In this document: positions 21,352 through 31,267 of the stretch, piece after piece | Position numbering within the stretch: position 1 is the stretch's first letter | Layout: every line of letters starts with the position of its first letter | NCBI GenBank assembly: GCA_036245525.1 | Contig: BTPG01000004.1 | Location: 233,495,864 to 233,559,863 of the forward strand | DNA from: Semisulcospira habei | Lineage: Eukaryota > Mollusca > Gastropoda > Semisulcospiridae | Direction: 5' to 3' | Length of the DNA: 64,000 nt | Notes under the pieces: generated by a model | Told to the model about the DNA's origin: nothing | Seen by the model: the letters and a program-made list of their open reading frames with translations, nothing else | Databases searched by the model: none | Position numbers and translations under genes: made by a program

Positions 21352-22382
21352 AAGTGTTACAGTCAAGTGTTACAGTCAAGTGTTACAGTCAATTGTTACA
21401 GTCAAGTGTTACAATCAATTGTTACAGTCAAGTGTTACAGTCAAGTGTTACAGTCAATTGTTACAGTACAGTCAAGTGTTACAGTCAAGTGGTACAGTCA
21501 ATTGTTACAGTCAAGTGTTACAGTCAAGTGTTACAGTCAAGTGTTACAGTCAAGTGTTACAGTCAATGGCGCAGTGGTTAAGGCGCCTGCCACCAATGCC
21601 AAAGGTGCGCGGTTCGATACCGGGTTCCGGCGTTGGACTTTTCTCCTCTGGTAAGTGTCACCGTTAATTCGGGCGGACCGTCGGGGGTTCTTTCTCCGGG
21701 AACTCCGGTTCTTCCACCCCCCCCCCCCCCCCACCCCCCACTTTGGTACCGGTCTCAGGCCACTTTACAAATTTCAAATACAAGCGATCAAAAATTCTCT
21801 GTAACTTCAGTAGCTGAACTGGCCCTTCGTTTGTCTTGTACTGTGTTTGTCTTAAATGGCGTAAATCCGTGTCTGTTACGTGAGTGTGTGTGTCGGGTTT
21901 CAGGCGCGGCGCTTTGAGTCGATTTCCCCAAAATTGAGAAAAAGCGCCTATATAATAACGGTATTATTATTATTATTCAATTGTTACAGTCAAGTGTTAC
22001 AGTCAAGTGTTACAGTCAATTGTTACAGTCAAGTGTTACAGTCAAGTGTTACAGTCAATTGTTACAGTCAATTTTTACAGTCAAGTGTTACAGTCAAGTG
22101 TTACAGTCAATTGTTACAGTCAAGTGTTACAGTCAATTGTTACAGTCAGTTTTTACAGTCAAGTGTTACAGTCAATTGTTACAGTCAAGTGTTACAGTCA
22201 ATTGTTACAGTCAATTGTTACAGTCAAGTGTTACAGTCAATTGTTACAGTCAATTGTTACAGTCAAGTGTTACAGTCAATTGTTACAGTCAAGTGTTACA
22301 GTCAATTGTTACAGTCAATTGTTACAGTCAATTGTTACAGTCAATTGTTACAGTCAAGTGTTACAGTCAAGTGTTACAGTGT
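21352..22382. repeat. 13-bp tandem repeat, interrupted by a SINE
   Basis: Units GTTACAGTCAAGT and GTTACAGTCAATT run from 21352 to 21565 and from 21978 to 22382. The SINE between them is an insertion. It lies in gene A intron 4. Confidence 0.95.
21566..21977 (+). mobile_element. Full-length tRNA-derived SINE with ATT tail
   Basis: The tRNA-like head ATGGCGCAGTGGTTAAGGCG (A-box region) is followed by the B box GGTTCGATACC. The body is GGACCGTCGGGGGTTCTTTC, with a C tract, GGTACCGGTCTCAGG, GCGCTTTGAGTCGATTTCCC, then AAGCGCCTATATAATAACGG and ATT repeats. It inserted into the 13-bp array. Confidence 0.92.
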
Positions 22383-22702
22383 CTGTCACGTTACATAGTT
22401 GGCTGTAGTACCTATGTATCGTCAACACGTCTGGTTTCTGCACTTTTTTCCAACGCCCTTTGACCTTTGACCGATGATCATGCAAATTATGATGCACGGA
22501 AAGGCCTTATCTACTACCTAGGTGCCAAGTTTGATTGAAAATTTTATAGTTTGCCAATACATTCTGACATGCTGTCAAAAAGCAGGAAGTTCTGAAAGGC
22601 CACACTGGGTACATGTCACAAACTGGTTACCACTTTCTATTCGCCACTCATGCATAAGTAATGGCGGGAACAAACCGGTGTAACACTGGTCACGCGACTC
22701 AC
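22383..22702. other. Unique intronic sequence of gene A
   Basis: No repeat or coding signal is recognised; it ends at the exon 4 donor. Confidence 0.5.
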
Positions 22703-23019
22703 CACAGCTCGTTGCCAAACATGAGGTCCGGCACCATGCCCTGGCCCGCCCACAGAGGCGTCACTCCGCTCGACGTCCAGTCACGTGACTGAGCAGACGA
22801 CACTCGGCTGATGTTGCTAGGCGACCGTGGTTTGGGCGACACCGTTCGCCCGACGTTGACCCCGGAAGTGGAAATCTCGGCCACCCACTCCATGCATTTC
22901 TCCGACCAGTCCAGCACCGGGGGGCCGTGCTCAATGATGACGGGGCGGTGCTCACTGCGCGGGGGCCGGGCTTTGAGCAGGGCGAGTTGAGAGGGAGGGG
23001 CGGTGGCTGACTTGTCCTC
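22703..23019 (-). CDS. Gene A exon 4
   Basis: The strong acceptor TGTCTCTCCCTCAG starts a phase-0 exon of 317 nt that follows exon 3's phase-0 end. It reads EDKSATAPPSQLALLKARPP, then HRPVIIEHGPPVLDWSEKC and MEWVAEISTSG, then a serine/arginine-rich stretch (SPKPRSPSNISRVSSAQSRD), and ends PDLMFGNEL plus TG of a Trp codon before GTGAGTCG. The Trp-containing segment (LDWSEKCMEWVAEI) looks like the most structured part of the protein. G/C-rich third positions and clean splice sites argue for a functional gene. Confidence 0.85.
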
Positions 23020-23116
23020 CTGAGGGAGAGACAGAAACGTGTTAGGTCTGGAAGGAATGTCGCTTTCTAGTGAGGTTAATTTGGTGTGCCCGAGGTACAA
23101 AATACCCACATTTTGG

Positions 23117-23297
23117 AGTAATCGGCCTCTGAGGACTGCATTACATTCCAGGAGACAGGTCGACCATGATAGTTCAAGGGTGGTGGCGGAATAGCTTGGC
23201 GCCTATAGGCGCCAAGCTATTCTGCCACCACCCTTGAACTATCATGGTCGAGCCGTATCTTGCTGTGGTGTGTCGCGGGCAGAGTGAGTTAGGTTTA
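23117..23297. mobile_element. TTAA-family palindromic MITE in gene A intron 3
   Basis: Near-perfect palindrome, GGTCGACCATGATAGTTCAA then GGGTGGTGGCGGAATAGCTT and GGCGCC, with its complement. The right end CTGTGGTGTGTCGCGGGCAG matches other copies. Confidence 0.85.
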
Positions 23298-23399
23298 CGG
23301 CGGTCGAAGTCCTCACACTGAACAACAAACCGATGAAGAGTGAACGGCCGGCAACCAGCCGCTGTCATGAGCCTGCAACATCTCCAAGGCCGCAATTCC

Positions 23400-23590
23400 C
23401 ACATTTTGGAGATGTTACACTGCGATTTTGTACAGTTTCAGGAGATAGATGGACCATGATCATTTAAGGGTAGTACTATCCTTGAATTATCATGGTCCAT
23501 TCATCTCCTGCAACTGGTATGTAATCGTAAGGTAACAGACATCTCCAAAGGTCAGGAAATGCGACCTTGGAGTTCCATGGGTCAAGGTGT
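23400..23590. mobile_element. TTAA-family MITE with a collapsed core
   Basis: Arms AGATGGACCATGATCATTTA and TGAATTATCATGGTCCATTC remain, but the central core has been lost (AGGGTAGTACTATCCT). The right flank CATCTCCTGCAACTGGTATG matches other members. Confidence 0.75.
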
Positions 23591-23598
23591 GACAATGT

Positions 23599-23863
23599 AT
23601 TGTATAACAAACCAAGGGGAATTACTCAGCGCTGGACAGAACAGTTAGATCCCCTGCCCCCGCCTATCAGGCACCCATTCGCCAGCCCACAGAGAAATAC
23701 GCAGGTATAGAACAAGACGATCATCTACATCCCTTACATGATCGTCTTGTTCTATACCTGCGTATTTCTCTGTGGGCTGGCGAATGGGTGCCTGATAGGC
23801 GGGGGCAGGGGATCTAACTGTTCTGTCCAGCGCTGAGTAATTCCCCTTGGTTTGTTATACAAT
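23599..23863. mobile_element. 265-bp near-perfect palindrome
   Basis: Arms 23599-23724 and 23738-23863 are 126 bp each around a 13-nt loop. The outer sequence is ATTGTATAACAAACCAAGGG and the inner stem ends GACGATCAT. Symmetry is essentially complete by eye. A decayed relative is at 9836. It lies in gene A intron 3. Confidence 0.9.
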
Positions 23864-23953
23864 TCTGCCAGCGCTAGCCTCACCTATCTGGTTTGTGAGT
23901 GTGACAATGTATTGTATAATGTACACCAAGGTGCGCGGAGCGAGTGTCTTTGC

Positions 23954-24235
23954 ACTCACCTGTACTTTGCCCTGGGGTGTTTGCACTCACCTGTACATTG
24001 CCCTGGGGTGTTTGCACTCACCTGTACTTTGTCCTGGGGTGTTTGCACTCACCTGTACATTGCCCTGGGGTGTTTGCACTCACCTATACTTTGCTTTGGG
24101 GTGTTTGCACTCACCTGTACTTTGCCCTGGGGTGTTTGCACTCACCTGTACATTGCCCTGGGGTGTTTGCACTCACCTGTATATTGCCCTGGGGTGTTTG
24201 CACTCACCTGTACTTTGCCCTGGGGTGTTTGGCAC
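23954..24235. repeat. 31-bp minisatellite made of gene A's exon 3 splice donor
   Basis: Nine copies of a unit reading, on the minus strand, GGCAAAGTACAG then GTGAGTGCAAACACCCCA. The copy at the exon boundary is the true exon 3 donor; the other eight lie in intron 3, each with CAG (one TAG) followed by GTGAGTG. Confidence 0.92.
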
Positions 24236-24518
24236 TTGGCTTTTCCCTCCCCGGCTTCCTCCGCCCCTTCGCCCTCCTTCCCCGCCTCCTTGTCCTCCTC
24301 CGGGCGTTTCCGGGCGGGAGACACCATGATCCGGCGCGTGCGAGCTGGTGAGGGTGGGGGCCCGTTGGACAGGAGGTGGGAGCTCTCGATGACTGCCCTG
24401 CCCGACCCGGAGGCCGCATTGCCTGACCCTGGGGCGTGCACCAGCCCGTCGCCAAAGTTGCGGTGCACGGCCTTGATCGGGGCAGACTGGGCGCGCGTCT
24501 GGCCGGAGTGTGGAAGGC
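24208..24518 (-). CDS. Gene A exon 3
   Basis: The acceptor CTCTGTCCCCCCGCAG is followed by two bases completing the Gly codon left by exon 2. The exon is 311 nt and reads LPHSGQTRAQSAPIKAVHRN, FGDGLVHAPGSG, VIESSHLLSNGPPPSPARTR and RIMVSPARKRPEED, followed by a lysine/glutamate-rich stretch (KEAGKEGEGAEEAGEGKAK) and KCQTPQGKVQ. The last codons and the donor CAG/GTGAGTG form the first unit of a 31-bp tandem array. Of the nine donors in the array, only the first keeps the frame into exon 4; the second and third would shift it, and reading on meets a stop in the third unit. The segment KAVHRNFGDGLV may be conserved, but I do not know its family. Confidence 0.85.
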
Positions 24519-24699
24519 CTGCGGGGGGACAGAGACCAGACACACGTGGTCACTGCCAACCAGTGTGCAACATGCAAGGAGATTATCAACACAGAACGAA
24601 AGACGCTTTGAAAGGCCGGACAGTGAGCTGGTTCGTCCTTTCCAAGCACGCTTCTTTTTTATATTATTTTGTTGGAAATCCAGGCCTAAGGACTAAGCG

Positions 24700-24815
24700 T
24701 GTAAAAAGCGGAGGAGAACCCAGCGGAGAAAGAAACACGCTTAGAAAAGTCAGTCACGACGCAATTGAGTTGTAACTGTCTTTTCTAAGCCTGTTTCTTT
24801 CTCCGCTGAGTTAAA
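24700..24815. mobile_element. Hairpin element
   Basis: CAGCGGAGAAAGAAACACGC/TTAGAAAAGTC pairs with GTCTTTTCTAAGCCTGTTTC/TTTCTCCGCTG around a loop. It is related to the hairpin at 7351. It lies in gene A intron 2. Confidence 0.75.
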
Positions 24816-24934
24816 CTTTTAATTGCTGGACACTTGTTTGACCGGTTGTTTTCTTTGTTTGTTGTTTAATTACTGGTGGCGTGTGCATGGTGTGTCCCGC
24901 CAACACTGGGTGGTCTAACCCTGTCTGAACCTAC

Positions 24935-25466
24935 AGCACCCTAACCCTAAACCCACCACTGTGTCCCTGTACTGTACCTTCATCACCCTAACCCACCACT
25001 GTGTCCCTGTACTGTACCTGCATCGTCACCCTAACCCACCACCGTGTCCCTGTACTGTACCATCATCACCCTAACCCACGACTGTGTCCCTGTACTGTAC
25101 CTGCATCGTCATCCTAACCCACCACCGTGTCCCTGTACTGTACCATCATCACCCTAACCCACCACTGTGTCTCTGTACTGTACCATCATCACCCTAACCC
25201 ACTACTGTGTCCCTGTACTGTACCTGCATCGTCACCCTAACCCACCACCGTGTCCCTGTACTGTACCATCATCACCCTAACCCACCACCGTGTCCCTGTA
25301 CTGTACCATCATCACCCTAACCCACCACCGTGTTCCTGTACTGTACCATCATCACCCTAACCCACCACCGTGTCCCTGTACTGTACCATCATCACCCTAA
25401 CCCACCACTGTGTCCCTGTACTGTACCATCATCACCCTAACCCACCACATTGTCCCTGTACTGTAC
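24935..25466. repeat. 40/43-bp minisatellite starting at gene A's exon 2 donor
   Basis: About 13 units of CATCACCCTAACCCACCACC plus GTGTCCCTGTACTGTACCAT. Longer units have CTGCATCGTC, which on the minus strand is GACGATGCAG then GTACAGTACAGG, identical to the exon 2 end and its donor. The remaining units have GATGATG or GATGAAG before GTACAG. Confidence 0.92.
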
Positions 25467-25568
25467 CTGCATCGTCAGAAGACATTTCGGAATTTCTCCT
25501 CAGCATCAGTCCTGTCCCTAATGGCATGGCAGAAGTGGCGCCACCTGGTTTCCAGGCGAACCCTAGCC
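25467..25568 (-). CDS. Gene A exon 2
   Basis: The acceptor GGACTGCCTGTGCAG is followed by GG, completing the Gly codon begun in exon 1, then LGFAWKPGGATSAMPLGTGL, MLRRNSEMSSDDA and a final G in phase 1 before GTACAG. The length is 102 nt. LRRNSEM is a plausible phosphorylation-type motif (basic residues before Ser). Both flanking introns are filled with minisatellites: a 40/43-bp array begins at the donor, and a 19-21-bp GT-rich array ends 50 nt before the acceptor. Confidence 0.8.
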
Positions 25569-25619
25569 CTGCACAGGCAGTCCGGCCATCAGTCCCCTAG
25601 CACGTGCAGCCACCGGTAC

Positions 25620-26140
25620 CGTCAGTTTGTGTGGTTATCGTCAGTGTGTGTGGTTATCGTCAGTGTGTGTGGTTATCGTCAGTGTGTGTGGTTATCGTCA
25701 GAATGTGTGGTTATCGTCAGTGTGTGTGTGGTTACCGTCAGTGTGTGTGGTTACCGTCAGTGTGTATGTGGTTACCGTCAGTGTGTGTGATTACCGTCAG
25801 TGTGTGTGGTTATCGTCAGTGTGTGTGGTTATCGTCAGTGTGTGGTTACCGTCAGTGTGTGTGTGGTTACCGTCAGTGTGTGTGTGGTTACCGTCAGTGT
25901 GTGTGGTTACCGTCAGTGTGTGTGTGGTTACCGTCAGTGTGTGTGATTACCGTCAGTGTGCGTGGTTACCGTCAGTGTGTGTGTGGTTACCGTCAGTGTG
26001 CGTGGTTACCGTCAGTGTGTGTGATTACCGTCAGTGTGTGTGGTTACCGTCAGTGTGTGTGTGGTTACCGTCAGTGTGTGTGGTTACCATCAGTGTGTGT
26101 GGTTATCGTCAGTGTGTGGTTACCGTCAGTGTGTGTGGGG
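25620..26140. repeat. 19-21-bp GT-rich minisatellite
   Basis: Units of GTCAGTGTGTGTGGTTACC with TATCG and extra GT variants, about 26 copies, in gene A intron 1. Long open frames across it are compositional. Confidence 0.93.
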
Positions 26141-26159
26141 GTTGCACGCACAAGGGACC

Positions 26160-26265
26160 ACTCCTTTAAGGCGCCTCGCATCAATAGCTGCGAAAGTGTC
26201 GTATAGCGTTGCCGCCGGCTTTACGACACTTCCGCAGCTATAGATGAGGGGCGCATTGAATGAGT
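26160..26265. mobile_element. Hairpin element
   Basis: AAGGCGCCTCGCATCAATAG/CTGCGAAAGTGTCGTA pairs with TTACGACACTTCCGCAGCTA/TAGATGAGGGGCGC, followed by ATTGAATGAG. It shares motifs with 14326-14445. Confidence 0.75.
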
Positions 26266-26412
26266 GAACCGGTCAGTCAATGAATTGTTAGTTTATGCCG
26301 GTAACACACTGGGTGTCCCCCGCGAGTCCTGACCACTGTCGCGAATCGAAGGAAACAAACAGTTTGTACCGGTACGGCAGTCAGCTGACCCGCTTGTCGT
26401 CTGGCCTCTCAT

Positions 26413-26505
26413 CCATCCACAGTGAGTCTCCCCCCCCCCCCCCTACCCCCAAAATAATAATAATAATAATAATAATAATTAAAAAATAATAATTAAAAAA
26501 AATTA
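26413..26505. repeat. Low-complexity C tract and AAT microsatellite
   Basis: A run of about 14 C, then AATAATAATAATAATAATA and AATTAAAAAA, in gene A intron 1. Confidence 0.85.
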
Positions 26506-26555
26506 TTAGCCGGCAAGCAACCAAAGCGGGCTGAATGATGGAGGAGTTTCCTCAC

Positions 26556-26634
26556 CCAGAGTAGAGAAGCGACGCCCGCCTGTGGTGCTGTACTTGGCGG
26601 ACCAAACCACGCCTTTGGGCGCCTTGAAGTCCAT
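26556..26634 (-). CDS. Gene A exon 1 with start codon
   Basis: The minus-strand ATG at 26634 lies in a good context (GCGCACATGG) and opens 26 codons, MDFKAPKGVVWSAKYSTTGG then RRFSTL, ending with one base of a Gly codon before GTGAGGAAAC (phase 1). This phase fits exon 2. With exons 2-6 this gives about 390 residues with no internal stop across six exons, five matched phases and uniformly GC-rich codons, so gene A is very probably a real, expressed gene. No signal peptide or membrane helix is seen. The protein is basic and largely disordered-looking. I do not recognise it; a cytoskeletal or ciliary role would be a guess only. Confidence 0.82.
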
Positions 26635-26710
26635 GTGCGCGTCTCGGGCACGCCCGTCAGGGCCCGCTACCCGGGCACTTCATCACATGCTCGCTGGTTG
26701 GCCGACGCGG

Positions 26711-26738
26711 GTCACGTGACATACAAATGGCGGCGGCA
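26711..26738. promoter_or_regulatory. Candidate promoter: E-box palindrome plus YY1-type motif
   Basis: GTCACGTGAC (26711-26720) is a perfect 10-bp E-box palindrome, and CAAATGGCGGC (26725-26735) matches the YY1 core-promoter consensus AAnATGGCGGC. They lie 80-100 bp upstream of the gene A ATG in a CpG-rich stretch. The YY1 motif points away from gene A, so transcription may be divergent. Confidence 0.45.
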
Positions 26739-26843
26739 TGCTGGATCCATCAGGCTTCTGATTACGGGGACACCTGGGAAAGCGCAAACCTTTCCTCACA
26801 ATCCCCTGTACCCCGAGAGATTTTTTATAAGAATGTCCATTGA
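26727..26843 (+). CDS. Possible divergent small ORF
   Basis: The ATG inside the YY1-like motif opens 38 codons, MAAACWIHQASDYGDTWESA then NLSSQSPVPREIFYKNVH. The start context (CAAATGG) is good and the first residues MAA are typical of genes starting in a YY1 motif. No splice donor or continuation could be established, so this may be chance. Confidence 0.2.
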   Translation: MAAACWIHQASDYGDTWESANLSSQSPVPREIFYKNVH

Positions 26844-27149
26844 AGGGGAAATAATCATCGTTTGTCACTTCCTTTCAATATACACGGCCACAAACACCTG
26901 CACATTCAACAATAGACACAGCGAAGTTCGTAAGTGACATCATAGTTTTGATTAAAGTGACATTGATTAAAGTGTCCATGGACCCAATTTCTGATTGTAT
27001 GAACTGAAAGCCGGAAGTGACACATGGTGATTATGTTCCCTACAGCAGACGCTGTTCAACAAAAATAACAATGGACGTTTGCTTTACTGTCAATTCCTGT
27101 AGCATTGTCATCAAATGTTACTAGGGGTCATCTTACACGGAGCAACAGA

Positions 27150-27575
27150 AAACCGGAAGGGGAGGGGGGGGGGGTGGTTAGCCTGAAACATTGTGCCCGC
27201 TCACGCGTTCCAAACAACTAAAAGTACAATCACAATCAGGCCATTCCAGGGACGGATCAGTTACCTCGAGGGGTGGGGGGTCAACTTTATGTTTGGGACA
27301 TTCAACCTGATACAAAAGGCCTCGACGACGTTAGACCTTGCTTCCGGAGGGGGGGGGGGGGGACAAATCGAAAACTGAGAGGGGGGGGGGGGGGGTAGCG
27401 GTGCGTGCGTCTTAAGACTCTCGCCATTCGCCCGCCAAAATATCAAATAACGTGACGGGGGAGGGGGGGGGGGTAGGGGTCCAAACACCCCAAAATGGGA
27501 ATTTGTTATAGCATTTTAAAGAATTTTTTTGAGGCGGTGGGGGGGGGGGGGTTGGAACCCTTAAATCCTCCCCCC
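27150..27575. repeat. Cluster of poly-G tracts
   Basis: At least five G runs of 9-17 bases (around 27164, 27350, 27382, 27462 and 27539) on the plus strand, which could form G-quadruplexes. No gene is seen. Confidence 0.85.
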
Positions 27576-27599
27576 CCCTCAGATCTGCCCCTGCATTCA

Positions 27600-27715
27600 T
27601 CCCATCCTGAGCCACCTGGACATGCAACTGCACCTCAGTAGAGCACGCCTATCCCTGGACATGCAACTGCACCTCAGTAGAGCACGCCTATCCCTGGACA
27701 TGCAACTGCAAGAGA
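27600..27715. repeat. 44-bp tandem repeat, 2.5 copies
   Basis: GGACATGCAACTGCACCTCA plus GTAGAGCACGCCTATCCCT repeats twice, and a third copy starts with GGACATGCAACTGCA. Confidence 0.85.
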
Positions 27716-27931
27716 TGCAACTGCCCCTCGCGATCTACGCCGCTTGCTGAGACCAATGTCTATTCACGTGCCTCGGACGCTTGTGACTTTTGGTGGGAGG
27801 ACAAGGGAGGCAAGCCACGCAAACTGCACACCGTTAGAACTAAGAACTTGCGTGCAATAACTGCGCGGGCCAACGGCGGCCGACGCCGGCCCGATGACCT
27901 TGTGCGCATTGGGCAGGCCCAGTTTTCTTTT

Positions 27932-28020
27932 GGTGTTTGTCACGTATAATGAAAACCCCATAGTGGGTGGCATGCGTGTTTTCAGTGCACTCTGATCGCC
28001 CACGGCACGTGACAAACACC
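27932..28020. repeat. Inverted repeat with 14-bp arms
   Basis: GGTGTTTGTCACGT and ACGTGACAAACACC are perfect complements 61 nt apart; probably a small MITE. Confidence 0.6.
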
Positions 28021-28129
28021 TGGTGTGGTGCAATATTTGTTTTACTGTGGAATTTGCCGCCAGGAGTCGCTTGCATAGCTTAACCCCTTGACTGTCACTG
28101 TACGTACGCTGCAGGTCTCAACTCTGGGC

Positions 28130-31100
28130 CAGGTCAACACGAGAGAGTCAGCCGAACCATCAACATGGATACACAGTGGGCCAGGTCAGCGCGACAGTCA
28201 GCCGACCCATCAACATGGATACACAGTGGGCCAGGTCAACGCGAGAAAGTCAGCCGACCCATCAACATGGATACACAGTGGGCCAGGTCAACGCGACTGA
28301 GAGTCAGCCGACCCATCAACATGGATACACAGTGGGCCAGGTCAACGCGACAGAGAGTCATCCGACCCATCAACATGGATACACAGTGGGCCAGGTCAAC
28401 GCGACAGAGAGTCAGCCGACCCATCAACATGGATACACAGTGGGCCAGATCAACGCGACTGAGAGTCAGCCGACCCATCAACATGGTTACACAGTGGGCC
28501 AGGTCAACGCGAGAAAGTCAGCCGACCCATCAACATGGATACACAGTGGGCCAGGTCAACGCGAGAGAGCGTCATCCGACCCATCAACATGGATACACAG
28601 TGGGCCAGGTCAACGTGACTGAGAGTCATCTGACCCATCAACATAGATACACAGTGGGCCAGGTCAACGCGACAGAGTCATCCAACCCATCAACATGGAT
28701 ACACAGTGGGCCAGGTCAACGCGAGAAAGTCAGCCGACCCATCAACATGGATACACAGTGGGCCAGGTCAACGCGACAGAGAGTCATCCGACCCATCAAC
28801 ATGGATACACAGTGGGCCAGGTCAACGCGACAGAGAGTCATCCGACCCATCAACATGGATACACAGTGGGCCAGGTCAACGCGACAGAGAGTCATCCGAC
28901 CCATCAACATGGATACACAGTGGGCCAGGTCAACGCGACTGAGAGTCATCCGACCCATCAACATGGATACACAGTGGGCCAGGTCAACGCGACAGAGTCA
29001 TCCAACCCATCAACATGGATACACAGTGGGCCAGGTCAACGCGACTGAGAGTCATCCAACCCATCAACATGGATACACAGTGGGCCAGGTCAACGCGACT
29101 GAGAGTCAGCCGACCCATCAACATGGATACACAGTGGGCCAGGTCAACGCGACTGAGAGTCAGCCGACCCATCAACATGGATACACAGTGGGCCAGGTCA
29201 ACGCGAGAAAGTCAGCCGACCCATCAATATGGATACACAGTGGGCCAGGTCAACGCGACAGAGAGTCAGCCGACCCATCAACATGGATACACAGTGGGCC
29301 AGGTCAACGCGACTGAGAGTCATCCGACCCATCAACATGGATACACAGTGGGCCAGGTCAACGCGACTGAGAGTCATCCGACCCATCAACATGGATACAC
29401 AGTGGGCCAGGTCAACGCGACTGAGAGTCATCCGACCCATCAACATGGATACACAGTGGGCCAGGTCAACACGACAGAGAGTCATCCGACCCATCAACAT
29501 GGATACACAGTGGGCCAGGTCAACGTGAGAAAGTCAGCCGACCCATCAACATGGATACACAGTGGGCCAGGTCAACGCGACAGAGTCATCCAACCCATCA
29601 ACATGGATTCACAGTGGGCCAGGTCAACGCGACAGAGTCATCCAACCCATCAACATGGATACACAGTGGGCCAGGTCAACGCGACTGAGAGTCATCCGAC
29701 CCATCAACATGGATACACAGTGGGCCAGGTCAACGCGAGAAAGTCAGCCAACCCATCAACATGGATACACAGTGGGCCAGGTCAACGCGACAGAGAGTCA
29801 TCCGACCCATCAACATGGATACACAGTGGGCCAGGTCAACGCGACAGAGAGTCATCCGACCCATCAACATGGATACACAGTGGGCCAGGTCAACGCGACT
29901 GAGAGTCATCCGACCCATCAACATGGATACACAGTGGGCCAGGTCAACGCGACAGAGTCATCCAACCCATCAACATGGATACACAGTGGGCCAGGTCAAC
30001 GCGAGAAAGTCAGCCGACCCATCAACATGGATACACAGTGGGCCAGGTCAACGCGACTGAGAGTCATCCGACCCATCAACATGGATACACAGTGGGCCAG
30101 GTCAACGCGAGAAAGTCAGCCGACCCATCAACATGGATACACAGTGGGCCAGGTCAACGCGACAGAGAGTCATCTGACCCATCAACATGGATACACAGTG
30201 GGCCAGGTCAATGCGACAGAGAGTCATCCGACCCATCAACATGGATACACAGTGGGCCAGGTCAACGCGACTGAGAGTCATCCGACCCATCAACATGGAT
30301 ACACAGTGGGCCAGGTCAACGCGACAGAGTCATCCAACCCATCAACATGGATACACAGTGGGCCAGGTCAATGCGAGAAAGTCAGCCGACCCATCAACAT
30401 GGATACACAGTGGGCCAGGTCAATGCGACAGAGAGTCATCCGACCCATCAACATGGATACACAGTGGGCCAGGTCAACGCAACAGAGAGTCATCCGACCC
30501 ATCAACATGGATACACAGTGGGCCAGGTCAACGCGACAGAGAGTCATCCGACCCATCAACATGGATACACATTGGGCCAGGTCAACGCGACTGAGAGTCA
30601 TCTGACCCATCAACATGGATACACAGTGGGCCAGGTCAACGCGACAGAGTCATCCAACCCATCAACATGGATACACAGTGGGCCAGGTCAACGCGACTGA
30701 GAGTCATCCGACCCATCAACATGGATACACAGTGGGCCAGGTCAACGCGAGAAAGTCAGCCGACCCATCAACATGGATACACAGTGGGCCAGGTCAACGC
30801 GACAGAGAGTCATCCGACCCATCAACATGGATACACAGTGGGCCAGGTCAACGCGAGAAAGTCAGCCGACCCATCAACATGGATACACAGTGGGCCAGGT
30901 CAACGCGACAGAGAGTCATCTGACCCATCAACATGGATACACAGTGGGCCAGGTCAACGCGACTGAGAGTCATCCGACCCATCAACATGGATACACAGTG
31001 GGCCAGGTCAACGCGAGAAAGTCAGCCGACCCATCAACATGGATACACAGTGGGCCAGGTCAACGCGACAGAGTCATCCAACCCATCAACATGGATACAC

Positions 31101-31255
31101 AGTGGGCCAGGTCAACGCGACAGAGTCATCCAACCCATCAACATGGATACACAGTGGGCCAGGTCAACGCGAGAAAGTCAGCCGACCCATCAACATGGAT
31201 ACACAGTGGGCCAGGTCAACGCGAGAGAGCGTCAGCCGACCCATTAAGATGTATA
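28130..31255. repeat. 3.1-kb satellite of 52/54-bp units, about 58 copies
   Basis: The unit is ACCCATCAACATGGATACAC, AGTGGGCCAGGTCAACGCGA and CTGAGAGTCATCCG. Two lengths occur: 54 bp with GAGAGTC and about 52 bp with GAGAAAGTC or CAGAGTC. The length mixture shifts the frame, so several overlapping open frames on both strands arise. I consider none of them genes. Confidence 0.96.
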
Positions 31256-31267
31256 CACAGTACTTTC

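Noticed and set aside
21566..21640. tRNA gene in the 13-bp array
   Set aside because: It is the head of a SINE that recurs at 35337, and its body recurs at 7980.
24940..25470. CCCTAACCC motifs resembling telomere repeats
   Set aside because: Only about two hexamers occur in a row, at 24948; elsewhere the motif is one per 40-bp unit, so this is not an interstitial telomere.
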